A program made the translations under genes and the position numbers. Positions 44,809 through 54,434 of a stretch of DNA of 64,000 nt are shown here, in pieces (the first letter of the stretch is position 1; every line of letters begins with the position of its first letter). Origin of the DNA: Facklamia sp050409585 (GTDB lineage Bacteria > Bacillota > Bacilli > Lactobacillales > Aerococcaceae); assembly GCF_050409585.1 (NCBI RefSeq), contig NZ_JBNUPE010000006.1, positions 34,186 to 98,185 on the forward strand, read 5' to 3'. The notes under the pieces were generated by a model. It searched no databases. It saw only the letters and a list, made by a program, of their open reading frames with translations, and had not been told where the DNA came from.

Positions 44809-46002
44809 TTATTGATCAGAAAACTTATCGAAGTAACCTTTGATATAGATGAAAGGTGTTCCTTTATCACCTGAGCCAGAAGTTAAATCAGATAAAGAAC
44901 CTAATAGGTCTGTTAGTTGACGCGGGGTAGTTCCGATTCTTTCTGCTTGGTCTTGACTAGCCTCCGCATGGCCTGCAATATAATCTGAAATAGCCGTTTG
45001 TAAATCTTGACCTTCAAGATCTTTAAATTTGCCATCTGCTAAATACTTTAGCTTTACTTCATTAGGTGTTCCTTCTAACCCACTGGTGTATGCAGGGGAT
45101 ACTATCGGATCGGCTAATTCCCAAATTTGACTTTGAGGATCTTTAAAAGCGCCGTCACCGTAAATCATAACTTCGATTGTTTTACCAGTTAAATCTTTAA
45201 TTAAAGACTGGACCTCACTGACAAAGGCTTCACCATTAATAGGGAAGAGTTTTACGATTTCATCAGAAGATAGGTTTGCACCTAACAATCCAAATTCTGG
45301 ATTCGAACCACTACCGTCGACTGGCTGATTCATAATCTCATCCAGTCGGAGTACTTTTGAAGCACCAGCTTGTAATAGGCGTTTTTGAGTACGATTGCGT
45401 GTATGAAGATCTGCTGTAATTATGGTGTCTGTGTAATCTAGGACAGCTTTTGGTTGGTTAGCTAAAATAATCGTGCAAGCAGCTCCTTCAGCTTCGATGG
45501 TTTCTCGGTAAAGACTTAAATAATCAACACCTGTGAAGGGGTGCTTCATATCGGCAAATATTTTTTTTATTTCTGCTTCTGTGAAGACATCTGTCCATGG
45601 ATTAATACCAGCATCATCCAAATCTTCAATTAACATAAGCGGATTTCCCACTTCATCGGACGGATAACTCAATTGAACGATCACTTCATCGGCTGCACGA
45701 GCAATCGCTTTAAGGGTTGATTGAAAACGGTTACGACTTGTAATAGGGAAGACAACTCCTATTTTTTTGGCTTGCAATTTATCCTGAATGTCCTTTGCAA
45801 TTTGATCAAGGGTCACGTAATTGCCTTGAGCACGCGCTAAAATGGATTCCGTAATCGCAAGAACATCTCGATCCTCTATCTTGTACTGAGCTTCCTTAGA
45901 AGATTCTAATAAAGTCTCCACAACAATCTTGACTAAGTCGTCTCCTTCATGGACAACTGGTGCTCTTAACCCTCTTACTACGGTACCTACTGTTCTTTTC
46001 AT
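44809..46002 (-). CDS. Coenzyme F420-0:L-glutamate ligase-like protein
   Basis: A 397-residue protein matching the F420 ligase (CofE-like) family. It starts MKRTVGTVVRGLRAPVV and shows RDVLAITESILARAQGNY, the nucleotide/metal region VFPITSRNRF, and EVMIYGDGAFKDP. Lactobacillales do not make F420, and no F420 genes are nearby. The family is nonetheless conserved in many Firmicutes, so a different glutamyl- or amide-ligase role is likely and undefined. The ATG at 46002 has AAAGGAA upstream. The frame continues seven codons further without a better ribosome site. Confidence 0.85.
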   Translation of the reverse strand: MKRTVGTVVRGLRAPVVHEGDDLVKIVVETLLESSKEAQYKIEDRDVLAITESILARAQGNYVTLDQIAKDIQDKLQAKKIGVVFPITSRNRFQSTLKAIARAADEVIVQLSYPSDEVGNPLMLIEDLDDAGINPWTDVFTEAEIKKIFADMKHPFTGVDYLSLYRETIEAEGAACTIILANQPKAVLDYTDTIITADLHTRNRTQKRLLQAGASKVLRLDEIMNQPVDGSGSNPEFGLLGANLSSDEIVKLFPINGEAFVSEVQSLIKDLTGKTIEVMIYGDGAFKDPQSQIWELADPIVSPAYTSGLEGTPNEVKLKYLADGKFKDLEGQDLQTAISDYIAGHAEASQDQAERIGTTPRQLTDLLGSLSDLTSGSGDKGTPFIYIKGYFDKFSDQ

Positions 46003-46339
46003 AATCAAATTCCTTTCTCTCATTGAGATAAATTAATCGACCAACAATGTATAAATGAAAAAAACGACGGAAGACCGCCATCACCCATTTACTAAAATAG
46101 TCTATCATAGAGTCTTCTTTGGAGAAAGATTTATATGATTTTTTACAAGAAATTTAAGCCGAATGTTCGGATTCATAGTTATTTTTGCTCTTAATGTTTA
46201 ATTTTTTTATAAATGCTATAGATTCATTTGCAATGGAACTGTTTTTTTAGATATAATATTTGAAGAAAGCTATGCAATTGATTATGATCTTAAAATGCTA
46301 TTAAGTTATAGAATACACAACGATTAAGAGGTGATAAAA
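46003..46339. other. Intergenic region upstream of the pilus operon
   Basis: This 337-bp divergent gap holds the pilus promoter (46228-46257) and a short palindrome CCGAATGTTCGG (46159-46170) that could be an operator. The 40 bp nearest 46060-46090 contain a GC-richer ACGACGGAAGACCGCC segment of unknown meaning. I see no gene in it. Confidence 0.5.
46228..46257 (+). promoter_or_regulatory. Promoter of the pilus operon
   Basis: TTGCAA (46228-46233) and a perfect TATAAT (46252-46257) are 18 bp apart. This leaves a leader of about 75 bases before the first pilin. Confidence 0.65.
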
Positions 46340-49300
46340 TTGAAAAAATATTCACAAACCCTTTGGAATACTATGTTAGTGCTCCTATTGCTTCTATCAA
46401 CCATTCCCTTTAAAACTTTCACTACGGCCTATGCCCAAGAAGCAATAGACCCGAATATTCTTCAATTAAAAAATAATCCTTCTACTTGGCAAATATTTTT
46501 GAATAGCAACAATAATATGGAACCAAGTGATCAGCTTATAATGTTTGAAACAGATGCTGAATTTGAACAAGTCCATTCATTTAAACTTATTACCAATCAA
46601 GAAGAAACTATTTCCATGCGATTAGTGAATCAGCAATCAGATTTTAATAGGGCTATTAAGAATTTTATGCAATACCGCGAAGAGATGGAGGCCTATCAGC
46701 AGGATAAGGTTCATTACGAAGAAAAATACCAAACTTATCTGGAAGCCAAAAAGCAAAATGATCTTGAGTGGCAAGCCTACCAAGAAGCCCTAGAGACTTA
46801 TCAGCTAGAATATGCAAATTATGAGCAAGAACTAGAAGCATACTGGACACAATATAACCAACTAATTGAGAGTGGTCTTGAAATTCCTTCCGACCTAGTT
46901 GAACCACAAGCCCCAAGTCAAGCTGATTTAGTAGAACCTGAAGTTTTTACAATGGAAGAACCATTAGCACCAGAAAATCCTTATAATGAAGAAAAAGAGA
47001 AACTTTGGCAAGTCGGATTCAAAGCGAATGCTAATGAAGAAGTTTATCAATTTTGGATACCAAAAGCTTACTTTAAACATACACTGCAAGCAGAGGTAGA
47101 TCGTTCAGATTCGATGAGTAAAAGTTTTACCGTTAAAGCCGTTACGCTTTTTTCGAATAGGAAGATTACTGCCCAGCAAACTGTTCCTAAAAACGATGAC
47201 AATAATAAAGAATTAGCGACAAACGAAGAATCAACAACAGTCACGATAGTTGATGATAATGCAACTACTATAAATCAAGAAAATAAAGAATCAAGTCAAG
47301 AAGATCACACAAAAGATAAAAGTACTCAGCTAAATCCTGAGCCGATCTTAAAAGATGAAATTCTTGTTCAAGTCGATCAACCTTTGTTAGCGGAAAATGT
47401 AGTCGAAAATTACAGTGATTTATCGAAAGAAGTGCTGTACGAATGGGAGGAAGCCATAGATACTTCGCAAACAGGGGTCTTCCAAACCATTTTATCCATC
47501 ACTTTTCCTGACGGTGAAACCATTAAATTACCTGTAGAATATGAAGTAATAGCAAGATTTTCTAATATCCAAGCACGATCAGCAACGGATTCTACCACAC
47601 CCGTCTCAAATAAATTTAATATCTTAGCCTTAGACCAGTTTGATAATCCGGCGCCTAATGTAGAAGTAAAGCTTTTTCATTATAATCGAACAGAAGAAGA
47701 TTGGTTTACCTTTGATCTAAGCCTTGTAAATGACGACTCCCAACCAACTTCATATACAGGGACTAATGGCTATACTGCTTATTACAACGTTCCAAGAGAT
47801 GGAAGTTACCCTTACTTTTATGTCAAGCTTATAAGTACACCTAATGGGTATGCACCGCCTAAAATTGGCCTACTAGAAAAGAATCCAAGTCTTGTTGCAA
47901 ATAAATTCGACCCCAAAGAAGGCAGTTATTATGGAGCATACAATCTTTCAGCCAATGGTACTTTATCTCCTGATTATAATAATATTTATCGTCCATTTGC
48001 CAAAAATGGTCGTGAGGTACTAAATAACGCCGCACTAATCCGACTGGAGATATTGCTGACGGATTTAACTTTTAAAAAAGTTGACCAAGAAACGCAACAA
48101 CCCTTAGCGAATGCAGTCTATCGCTTAAGTAAAGAGGGGGATCCTTCCTTTAGTCAGACCGTAATTTCTAATCAAGAAGGAAAGTTAGATTTTACTAAGT
48201 TGAGCTATGGTAGCTATGAACTCAAAGAAATTAATGCGCCTGATGGGTACCTTGAAAGTGAGAAAACAATTTTATTTGATATTGATCAAAACGAGGATAA
48301 ATCAGCCGTTTTCGCCAGAAATTTTCGCCAATCCTATAAAGGAAGCGTTACTTCGCTAGGGGATACCCCTCCCATTTTAGAAAACAAACCCAATCGTTTA
48401 AGAATCCGCAAAGTTAATAAACAAGGCGATTTACTTGAAGATGCTCAATTTACATTAAAAACACTTAATGGAACAGTAATTCCAAAAGAAACTAGCAATT
48501 CGTCAGCAATTTTTGAATACAGTCGCTTATCAGAGGGAAGTTATCTCTTAACTGAAGACAAGGCCCCAATTGGCTACTATTTGCCTCACAATAACAAGTG
48601 GACCCTGGTGGTGGATGCAGATGGCAAGATCCGTCTACAAGGCAATACAAGCAATATTAGTGAGATAAATTCTACAGATGATAGCCAAAGCTTTAATCTT
48701 ATCAATCAAGAACATACACTTGATTTTAAGTTCACAAAAATTGGCTTAAATGAAAGCCGTTTAGCTGGGGCTCAATTTGATTTGAAACAAACACAGCCCT
48801 TTGAAGCTGAGATTGCTTCAGTCACAACGGATTCCAGTGGAGAGGTTCAATTTGAGGACTTAGGAGTCGGCTCCTATGAATTAATAGAAACAAAAACACC
48901 GCCTGGCTATGTAAAACAACATTTAAAAACCCTTTTTGATTTGGAATTATTAGCAGATAATAGCGGGTTAATAATTAAAAATATTCAAACAATTAACTTA
49001 GACACACAAAAAGAAGTGGCCCCACTTTTAAAACGCAATCCAGTTTCTAATCTTTATGAATATACTAATACTAGAGAATCCTATTCCTTCTTTAAGGTAG
49101 ATGAAAAAGGCAAGCCTTTATCAGGGGCTCAATTCCGTGTGGTTAATGACGCTAAAACTGAAGAGGTTTTAATAAAGACAAGTGATACAAAAGGGCGAGT
49201 GACTCTCAATCGAACAGCCACTCAACCTAATTCAACCTTTACTATTCAAGAGATTCGAGCACCTTTAGGGTATCAAAAGAGTCAAGCAACATGGAAAATT

Positions 49301-51454
49301 ACAACAGATGAATTTGGACAAGTCACTATGGAACCCCCTACTGGATCAGACGAATTTACTGGTTCAAGTGTCGTAGATGGGGCAGAGGATCAGATCAAAA
49401 TGACTAACAAACTCTTAACCTATACCATTCAATTCACCAAGGTGGGACTTAACGACTTGCCGTTAGAAGGGGCAAAGTTTACTTTAACGCCTGTTATCAA
49501 GAATGATCAAGGTGAATATATTGAGGACTCGAATCAGACTGCTCTGATCGCTCAATCAGCTGCAGATGGCACAGTCATTTTTAACGATCTCCCCCTAGGT
49601 TTCTATCGTTTACAAGAAATACAAGCTCCACCAGGTTACGTTGCCCAAAGCGATGCCTATGATATTATTGAGATAAAATTGGATACGCTAGACAATAAAT
49701 ATATTGCGGATATACTGCCAGAATACAATCAATTGCTCACTGGAGATGACAATCAAGGCTATACCGTTTCAAACCTAGTGGACTCGAACTTTAAAATTGT
49801 GAAATACGGCTATAGTGAAAAAGGGGAAGAGTTGGATCCTTTTACGCAACCGGTTATTCCTTTAGCTGGTGTGCAATTTGAACTAAAAGGAATAGAAGGA
49901 AAAGACTATCTACAAACAGCCACGACCAATGCGACGGGAACAGCAGGTTTTACCGATGTAGAAACAGGTAAATATGAATTAAGGGAATTGAGTAGTCCCA
50001 ACACTCATTTAAGGTCAAATAATGTCTATCAAATAGAGATTGTTTCGGATGCAGGAGGAATACGCCCTCACATCACCCGTATAGAAGGTACTGATGAGGA
50101 GGACTTCTTAACAAAAGACGACTCTGGCAAGTATCGCTTAGATTTTGCCATTAATCGTCAAAACCCCACCAATATCCAACTAAAGAAAGTAGCAGATGAT
50201 AATGAAGGTCTGTCTATCGAGTCAATGCCCCCTTTAGAAGGTGCAAGCTTTCAAATTTATGAGTACGATAGACAAAAACAAGAACGAGTCGGACAAGCTT
50301 TGGCTACTAAAGTAACCGGAGCAGATGGCTTGCTTGCATTCAAGAATTTGCCAGTTGGCAAAACTTATGAAGTTGTAGAAACCCAATCACCTGTTAATTA
50401 TGAGACAATAAGTGGAGGAGGTATCAGTGCAAAAGTAGAAGTTTCTGACAAAGGAGAATTAACTTGGCTTTCCCAATCTGATGCCCATTGGAATTTCGAA
50501 AGCAGTGATGGCATTCCGAGAGTGATCAACCGTTTCCATCCGATCGAAATTGAATTTTGGAAACGGGATGATATTAATAATCAAAATGGAGACTATGGCA
50601 ATGCTATAGCTGGTGCCAGCTTCACATTGACCCGTATGGAAGGGGACCCAGCAAGTGGATTAAGTTCGAGTCATGAAAGCTGGACAGTTACCAGTGATAC
50701 CAATGGAAGAGTTAGTTTTAACCAAGAGTTATCTAATTATCGTCCCATCAGAACAGAGGAGAATTATGTTTATTTCCATCTGGATGAAAGCTTTGTACCA
50801 GATGGCTATCGAAAAATTGTTAAGCCAGTTATCATTCAAGTAGATAGAAGTAACAACGTCTCTATAATGCCGGATGATTTAATTAAGAACGAAAATGCAA
50901 TCGTCTTAGATGCTAATAAGGGCTATGTTGTGATTAATGAACTTATCAGGACCGATTTTAGTTTCAATAAAATTGACGGTGAGGACCCTACTACAAGAAT
51001 AACTGGCAGCATCTTTCGCTTAAAATCTAAAGCTGAGGATAATAAAGATCACCGTCTTATTGATCAAGTCGTTAGCCAGAATAATTATAATTCCATCGTC
51101 TTTAAAGATTTACCTCTTGGAAAGTACCTATTATATGAAGAAAAGGCCCCTGCAGGCTATAAGCTCCTGGGACAACCATTAACTATTGAAATTATTGAAA
51201 GTACCGATTCCCAAGGGAATAAAACAGGCCAAGCGGAATTCATATTGGATGAAAAGCAAGTCGATTTTATTAGCAAACGAGATACAAGCTCTGACGGTAA
51301 TGACAATGAAATTGTTGTAATGAATTACCAATCGCATGACCTTATACTTACTGGAGGAACGGGGGTGCTGATTTATCTAGTTTCCGGCTTCATATTAATG
51401 GCTTTAACAAGTTTTTATTATCTTCAATCAAAAAAAACACATGAAAAGGAGTAA
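46340..51454 (+). CDS. Large SpaA/Cna-B-repeat pilus adhesin (putative tip pilin)
   Basis: A cell-surface protein of about 1704 residues and first gene of the pilus operon. A signal peptide (MKKYSQTLWNTMLVLLLLLS to AYAQE) precedes a Tyr/Gln-rich helical region (about 110-190). A Thr/Asn linker follows, then about nine prealbumin-like (SpaA/Cna-B) domains beginning near residues 572, 683, 793, 913, 1027, 1149, 1276, 1402 and 1537. Many carry an FxK strand and a Y-x-L-x-E-x-x-A-P-x-G-Y motif, the Lys and Glu of isopeptide bonds. The sorting signal is unusual, LILTGG instead of LPXTG, then a membrane span and KKTHEKE. The start is TTG at 46340, six bases after AGAGGTG. No von Willebrand A domain is seen. 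Confidence 0.88.
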   Translation: MKKYSQTLWNTMLVLLLLLSTIPFKTFTTAYAQEAIDPNILQLKNNPSTWQIFLNSNNNMEPSDQLIMFETDAEFEQVHSFKLITNQEETISMRLVNQQSDFNRAIKNFMQYREEMEAYQQDKVHYEEKYQTYLEAKKQNDLEWQAYQEALETYQLEYANYEQELEAYWTQYNQLIESGLEIPSDLVEPQAPSQADLVEPEVFTMEEPLAPENPYNEEKEKLWQVGFKANANEEVYQFWIPKAYFKHTLQAEVDRSDSMSKSFTVKAVTLFSNRKITAQQTVPKNDDNNKELATNEESTTVTIVDDNATTINQENKESSQEDHTKDKSTQLNPEPILKDEILVQVDQPLLAENVVENYSDLSKEVLYEWEEAIDTSQTGVFQTILSITFPDGETIKLPVEYEVIARFSNIQARSATDSTTPVSNKFNILALDQFDNPAPNVEVKLFHYNRTEEDWFTFDLSLVNDDSQPTSYTGTNGYTAYYNVPRDGSYPYFYVKLISTPNGYAPPKIGLLEKNPSLVANKFDPKEGSYYGAYNLSANGTLSPDYNNIYRPFAKNGREVLNNAALIRLEILLTDLTFKKVDQETQQPLANAVYRLSKEGDPSFSQTVISNQEGKLDFTKLSYGSYELKEINAPDGYLESEKTILFDIDQNEDKSAVFARNFRQSYKGSVTSLGDTPPILENKPNRLRIRKVNKQGDLLEDAQFTLKTLNGTVIPKETSNSSAIFEYSRLSEGSYLLTEDKAPIGYYLPHNNKWTLVVDADGKIRLQGNTSNISEINSTDDSQSFNLINQEHTLDFKFTKIGLNESRLAGAQFDLKQTQPFEAEIASVTTDSSGEVQFEDLGVGSYELIETKTPPGYVKQHLKTLFDLELLADNSGLIIKNIQTINLDTQKEVAPLLKRNPVSNLYEYTNTRESYSFFKVDEKGKPLSGAQFRVVNDAKTEEVLIKTSDTKGRVTLNRTATQPNSTFTIQEIRAPLGYQKSQATWKITTDEFGQVTMEPPTGSDEFTGSSVVDGAEDQIKMTNKLLTYTIQFTKVGLNDLPLEGAKFTLTPVIKNDQGEYIEDSNQTALIAQSAADGTVIFNDLPLGFYRLQEIQAPPGYVAQSDAYDIIEIKLDTLDNKYIADILPEYNQLLTGDDNQGYTVSNLVDSNFKIVKYGYSEKGEELDPFTQPVIPLAGVQFELKGIEGKDYLQTATTNATGTAGFTDVETGKYELRELSSPNTHLRSNNVYQIEIVSDAGGIRPHITRIEGTDEEDFLTKDDSGKYRLDFAINRQNPTNIQLKKVADDNEGLSIESMPPLEGASFQIYEYDRQKQERVGQALATKVTGADGLLAFKNLPVGKTYEVVETQSPVNYETISGGGISAKVEVSDKGELTWLSQSDAHWNFESSDGIPRVINRFHPIEIEFWKRDDINNQNGDYGNAIAGASFTLTRMEGDPASGLSSSHESWTVTSDTNGRVSFNQELSNYRPIRTEENYVYFHLDESFVPDGYRKIVKPVIIQVDRSNNVSIMPDDLIKNENAIVLDANKGYVVINELIRTDFSFNKIDGEDPTTRITGSIFRLKSKAEDNKDHRLIDQVVSQNNYNSIVFKDLPLGKYLLYEEKAPAGYKLLGQPLTIEIIESTDSQGNKTGQAEFILDEKQVDFISKRDTSSDGNDNEIVVMNYQSHDLILTGGTGVLIYLVSGFILMALTSFYYLQSKKTHEKE

Positions 51455-51458
51455 ACAC

Positions 51459-52988
51459 ATGAAAAAAAGCAACTTATTAACAGCAGTCCTTGTTTTTATT
51501 TTGGGACTCTCGAACATTTTAACTCAGGCCCCTTCAGTATTTGCAACAGAACCTTTCGATGCAAAGGTAACCATTCATAAACTGCAAGCAGATTCATATA
51601 ATTCTGATTTGCCAAAAGCAAACCAGGACGGGACAATAATTACAGACCTTTCTACTCTCGGTACCAATGTAAAACCCTTATCTGGAGTAAGCTTTACAGC
51701 TTATGAAATTGATAAAGATAGCTATGATAAAGCAATTGCTGGTACAAAGCCTACCCAGCCAGCATCTGGAGGCCAACTTCTCGGTGAAACCGATTCAAAT
51801 GGAACGGTTGAATGGACAGTAAATGTTGATCCTGCTAACCCTAAATACTTTGCTGTTTTTGAAACAAAAAAACCAAATTCCGTAACGGAGTCATTAGCGG
51901 TTCCATTTGTAATTGCTTTTCCAATGACTAAATTTGACGGTAGTGAATATCTTAAAGATATTCATATTTATCCTAAAAACGTTACAGGTGCTTTTCCGGT
52001 TATCGGTAAGGATATTGCTAAGTTAGGTTTTAACGAAGCCTCATTCAATGTTGGCGAAGCTTTTCAATATATTTTAAAAGGAACCATCCCAACAAATATT
52101 GAAAAATATTCAAAATATACCTTTACAGACCAGTTAGATCCGGCCTTAACGATTAAGCATGATGACCTTAAACCGACGATTAAGGTGGGAAATGAAACGT
52201 TAATTATAGAAGATCATTTCAATTATTCAGTCAGTGGTCAAACTATAAGTATTGCTTTAACACCAAAGGGTATCGAACAAATCGCTTCTCAAGTTCCTTT
52301 AGCAAATCGAAATAAAATCGCTGATAATGAAATCGATGGTATTTCGTCCAATACAAATGAAGCACCATTTATTGAAGTTAGTTTTACTGCCTACCTTAAC
52401 GGCACTCACTCATCTACTGATACACCAATTACAAACAATGCAACAATTACTTACAATAATAGTGTGGTAGAAGAGACTACTAGCGCTTCAAATGATGTTT
52501 CGATCAAATACGGAAGTCAAGAATTTCAAAAAGTTGACTCCAATAAGAAAGCTCTTTCAGAAGCTGTTTTTACTGTCTTAGAAGATAATGCTCCGATGAA
52601 GTGGAACGAACATCTTATCACCCTTAACAATGCCGAGAGTAATCCAAAATTCCCAGATGCAATGGTTGGTAAGGTTATCCAATTAAAATCCGATGCCGAG
52701 GGTAATTTTTCAATTGACGGACTGGCATACTCAGCACAAGGAAATGAGGGAACTAAACCATCGCAGTATTCAGTTAAAGAAACTAAAGCACCGGAGGGTT
52801 ATCAGTTGTTAGCCGATGCTGTTAATTTTTCAGTAGAAAAAGATAATCAAAAACTTGAGATTACTAATAATTTACGTCCATCTATCCCAGCAACTGGTGG
52901 TATGGGGACTGTCATCTTCATCGTAGCAGGCGCATTACTAATGTTCCTTGCAATTTATGGTCGTCGTAAGGCCAAAGAAGAAGCCTAA
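51459..52988 (+). CDS. Major pilin backbone subunit (SpaA type)
   Basis: This is the likely polymerising pilin, about 509 residues. A signal peptide (MKKSNLLTAVLVFILGLSN to VFAT) is followed by VTIHKLQ. The pilin motif HIYPKN near residue 170 supplies the Lys used by the class C sortase. Internal domains follow, then the E-box YSVKETKAPEGYQLL (about 435-450). The sorting signal is IPATGG, with a membrane span and RRKAKEEA. The ATG is four bases after the adhesin stop, with AAAGGAG inside the adhesin end, so the genes are coupled. Two hairpins follow before the third pilin. Confidence 0.92.
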   Translation: MKKSNLLTAVLVFILGLSNILTQAPSVFATEPFDAKVTIHKLQADSYNSDLPKANQDGTIITDLSTLGTNVKPLSGVSFTAYEIDKDSYDKAIAGTKPTQPASGGQLLGETDSNGTVEWTVNVDPANPKYFAVFETKKPNSVTESLAVPFVIAFPMTKFDGSEYLKDIHIYPKNVTGAFPVIGKDIAKLGFNEASFNVGEAFQYILKGTIPTNIEKYSKYTFTDQLDPALTIKHDDLKPTIKVGNETLIIEDHFNYSVSGQTISIALTPKGIEQIASQVPLANRNKIADNEIDGISSNTNEAPFIEVSFTAYLNGTHSSTDTPITNNATITYNNSVVEETTSASNDVSIKYGSQEFQKVDSNKKALSEAVFTVLEDNAPMKWNEHLITLNNAESNPKFPDAMVGKVIQLKSDAEGNFSIDGLAYSAQGNEGTKPSQYSVKETKAPEGYQLLADAVNFSVEKDNQKLEITNNLRPSIPATGGMGTVIFIVAGALLMFLAIYGRRKAKEEA

Positions 52989-53007
52989 ACGATTAAGAAT
53001 TTAAGGT

Positions 53008-53066
53008 ATGGAGATTTTCTCCATCCTTTGTTAAGGGAAATAGGCCTATTTCCCTTAACAAAGGAT
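53008..53066. repeat. Tandem hairpins including a perfect 44-bp palindrome
   Basis: A 7-bp stem (ATGGAGA/TCTCCAT, 53008-53024) is directly followed by a perfect palindrome at 53023-53066, whose 22-base arms begin ATCCTTTGTTAAGGG and mirror exactly about 53044/53045. No T tract follows, so it is not a typical terminator. It lies in the 99 bp between backbone and anchor pilin genes. Confidence 0.85.
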
Positions 53067-53087
53067 ATTCAAACTAGGAGGTATGAT

Positions 53088-54434
53088 ATGAAGTTATTTA
53101 AACAACTTACTACATTTCTATTGATGCTTTTTACCTTAATGATCATACCGTTTAATCATATTTCAGCCACATCCAATCGCTTGATCATTCATTCTGTTGA
53201 TAGTGAAACAATAAGAGAATATAGAGTATGGAAGGTCGATCCCGCCTATTCTCAAGCAGATATCGCTTCTTTAAAAGAAAAGAAAGTTAGTGAATTAGAT
53301 CATCTATTTAAACAATCTTACTCTTCAAAAACGAATGAAAATTCTCTAGCTATTATTGACGGGCTTCCGGATGGTAGCTATTACGGATTAGAAATCAATC
53401 AAGCCGGTAAAAAAGAAGAACGTACGGTACCATTTATCATCGATTTGCCTTATCAAAACGCTTTTGAAGTTGATGTTTTCCCTAAGCGCGTTCAAACGGG
53501 CTACCTAAAAATCAAAGTGATCGGTGAAGTGACCACTAACCAAATGGATGATTGGAAGAATTTAGCGAATGTTACTTTTTATATTTATGCAGCGAATTCA
53601 GACCAGCCAATGTTGTTTAAAGAAGGGCATTTTACAACGGATCCTTCGGGCAAGGCTGAATTGAAGTCGAATTCTCTTGGTGAAATCACTCTCGCTTCAT
53701 TACCAGAAGGAGACTATGTATTAGTTGAACTAAAAACGGTCGATGGGTATCAGCTTTCAAAAAAAATACATTTCACTATTAAGGCTGGTGAAGTTACTGA
53801 AGTTTTAGTAAAAAATTATCTGATTGCTAAAGAGACTTCTCAAGACTCAACCACAGAGCCTACAGATGAAAGCTCATTTGAAGAAGGGCTTGAAAAGGGC
53901 GGACAACATTTCCGAAAGGTCAACCATAAAAAGCCGGCGCAAGGCTTGATGGGTGCACGCTTTGAAGTAGTCACTTGGAATAGTAAAAAACGCCTCTTCG
54001 AACCAGTCTCTTCGAAAGAAGGGTCTTTCTACATTGTAGAATCTGATTCACGAGGATATTTTGAAGTCAACAATCTGCCCTTAGGAAAATACTATCTTAT
54101 CGAAATCGAAGCCCCCATTGTACAAGGTCTAAAATACCAACCCTTTGAACAAGCCATTCCCTTTGAAATAACCAGTCAGAGTTATTGGAACTATACTGTA
54201 ATGGAGATCGTCAACCATCCAGTTGAAGCATCAAAGCAAGAGCAAGATATTCCTATTAACCGACCTTCTAAACCAAGTGATATTGGCTTTTTACCAACGA
54301 CAGGAGAATGTAAAACTAAATATTTCTACCTTGCTTTTCTTTTTATAACCATCGGTTTATTCATTCTTTTTTATAAGTCGACAACTGGTACAGAAAGGAT
54401 TTCATGTAAGCTTTATGAAGAAGAAAAAAATTAA
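53088..54434 (+). CDS. Minor pilin (putative cell-wall anchor subunit)
   Basis: An LPXTG protein of about 448 residues. The signal peptide is MKLFKQLTTFLLMLFTLMII to SATS. A VFPKR pilin-like motif lies near residue 126. Two prealbumin-like domains follow, with YVLVELKTVDGY near 211 and YYLIEIEAP near 335. The sorting signal is FLPTTGE near 402, then a membrane span and a basic tail. The size and canonical LPTTG suit the base pilin that is linked to peptidoglycan by the housekeeping sortase, although this is inferred. The start is the ATG at 53088 with TAGGAGG. Longer in-frame starts lie within the palindrome. Confidence 0.88.
   Translation: MKLFKQLTTFLLMLFTLMIIPFNHISATSNRLIIHSVDSETIREYRVWKVDPAYSQADIASLKEKKVSELDHLFKQSYSSKTNENSLAIIDGLPDGSYYGLEINQAGKKEERTVPFIIDLPYQNAFEVDVFPKRVQTGYLKIKVIGEVTTNQMDDWKNLANVTFYIYAANSDQPMLFKEGHFTTDPSGKAELKSNSLGEITLASLPEGDYVLVELKTVDGYQLSKKIHFTIKAGEVTEVLVKNYLIAKETSQDSTTEPTDESSFEEGLEKGGQHFRKVNHKKPAQGLMGARFEVVTWNSKKRLFEPVSSKEGSFYIVESDSRGYFEVNNLPLGKYYLIEIEAPIVQGLKYQPFEQAIPFEITSQSYWNYTVMEIVNHPVEASKQEQDIPINRPSKPSDIGFLPTTGECKTKYFYLAFLFITIGLFILFYKSTTGTERISCKLYEEEKN

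Noticed and set aside
46665..46916. Open frame on the minus strand inside the adhesin gene
   Set aside because: It is antisense to a clearly coding region, has no ribosome site and resembles no family.
46340..51454. von Willebrand A-type tip adhesin
   Set aside because: No DxSxS metal-site motif or VWA fold pattern was seen in the N-terminal part.
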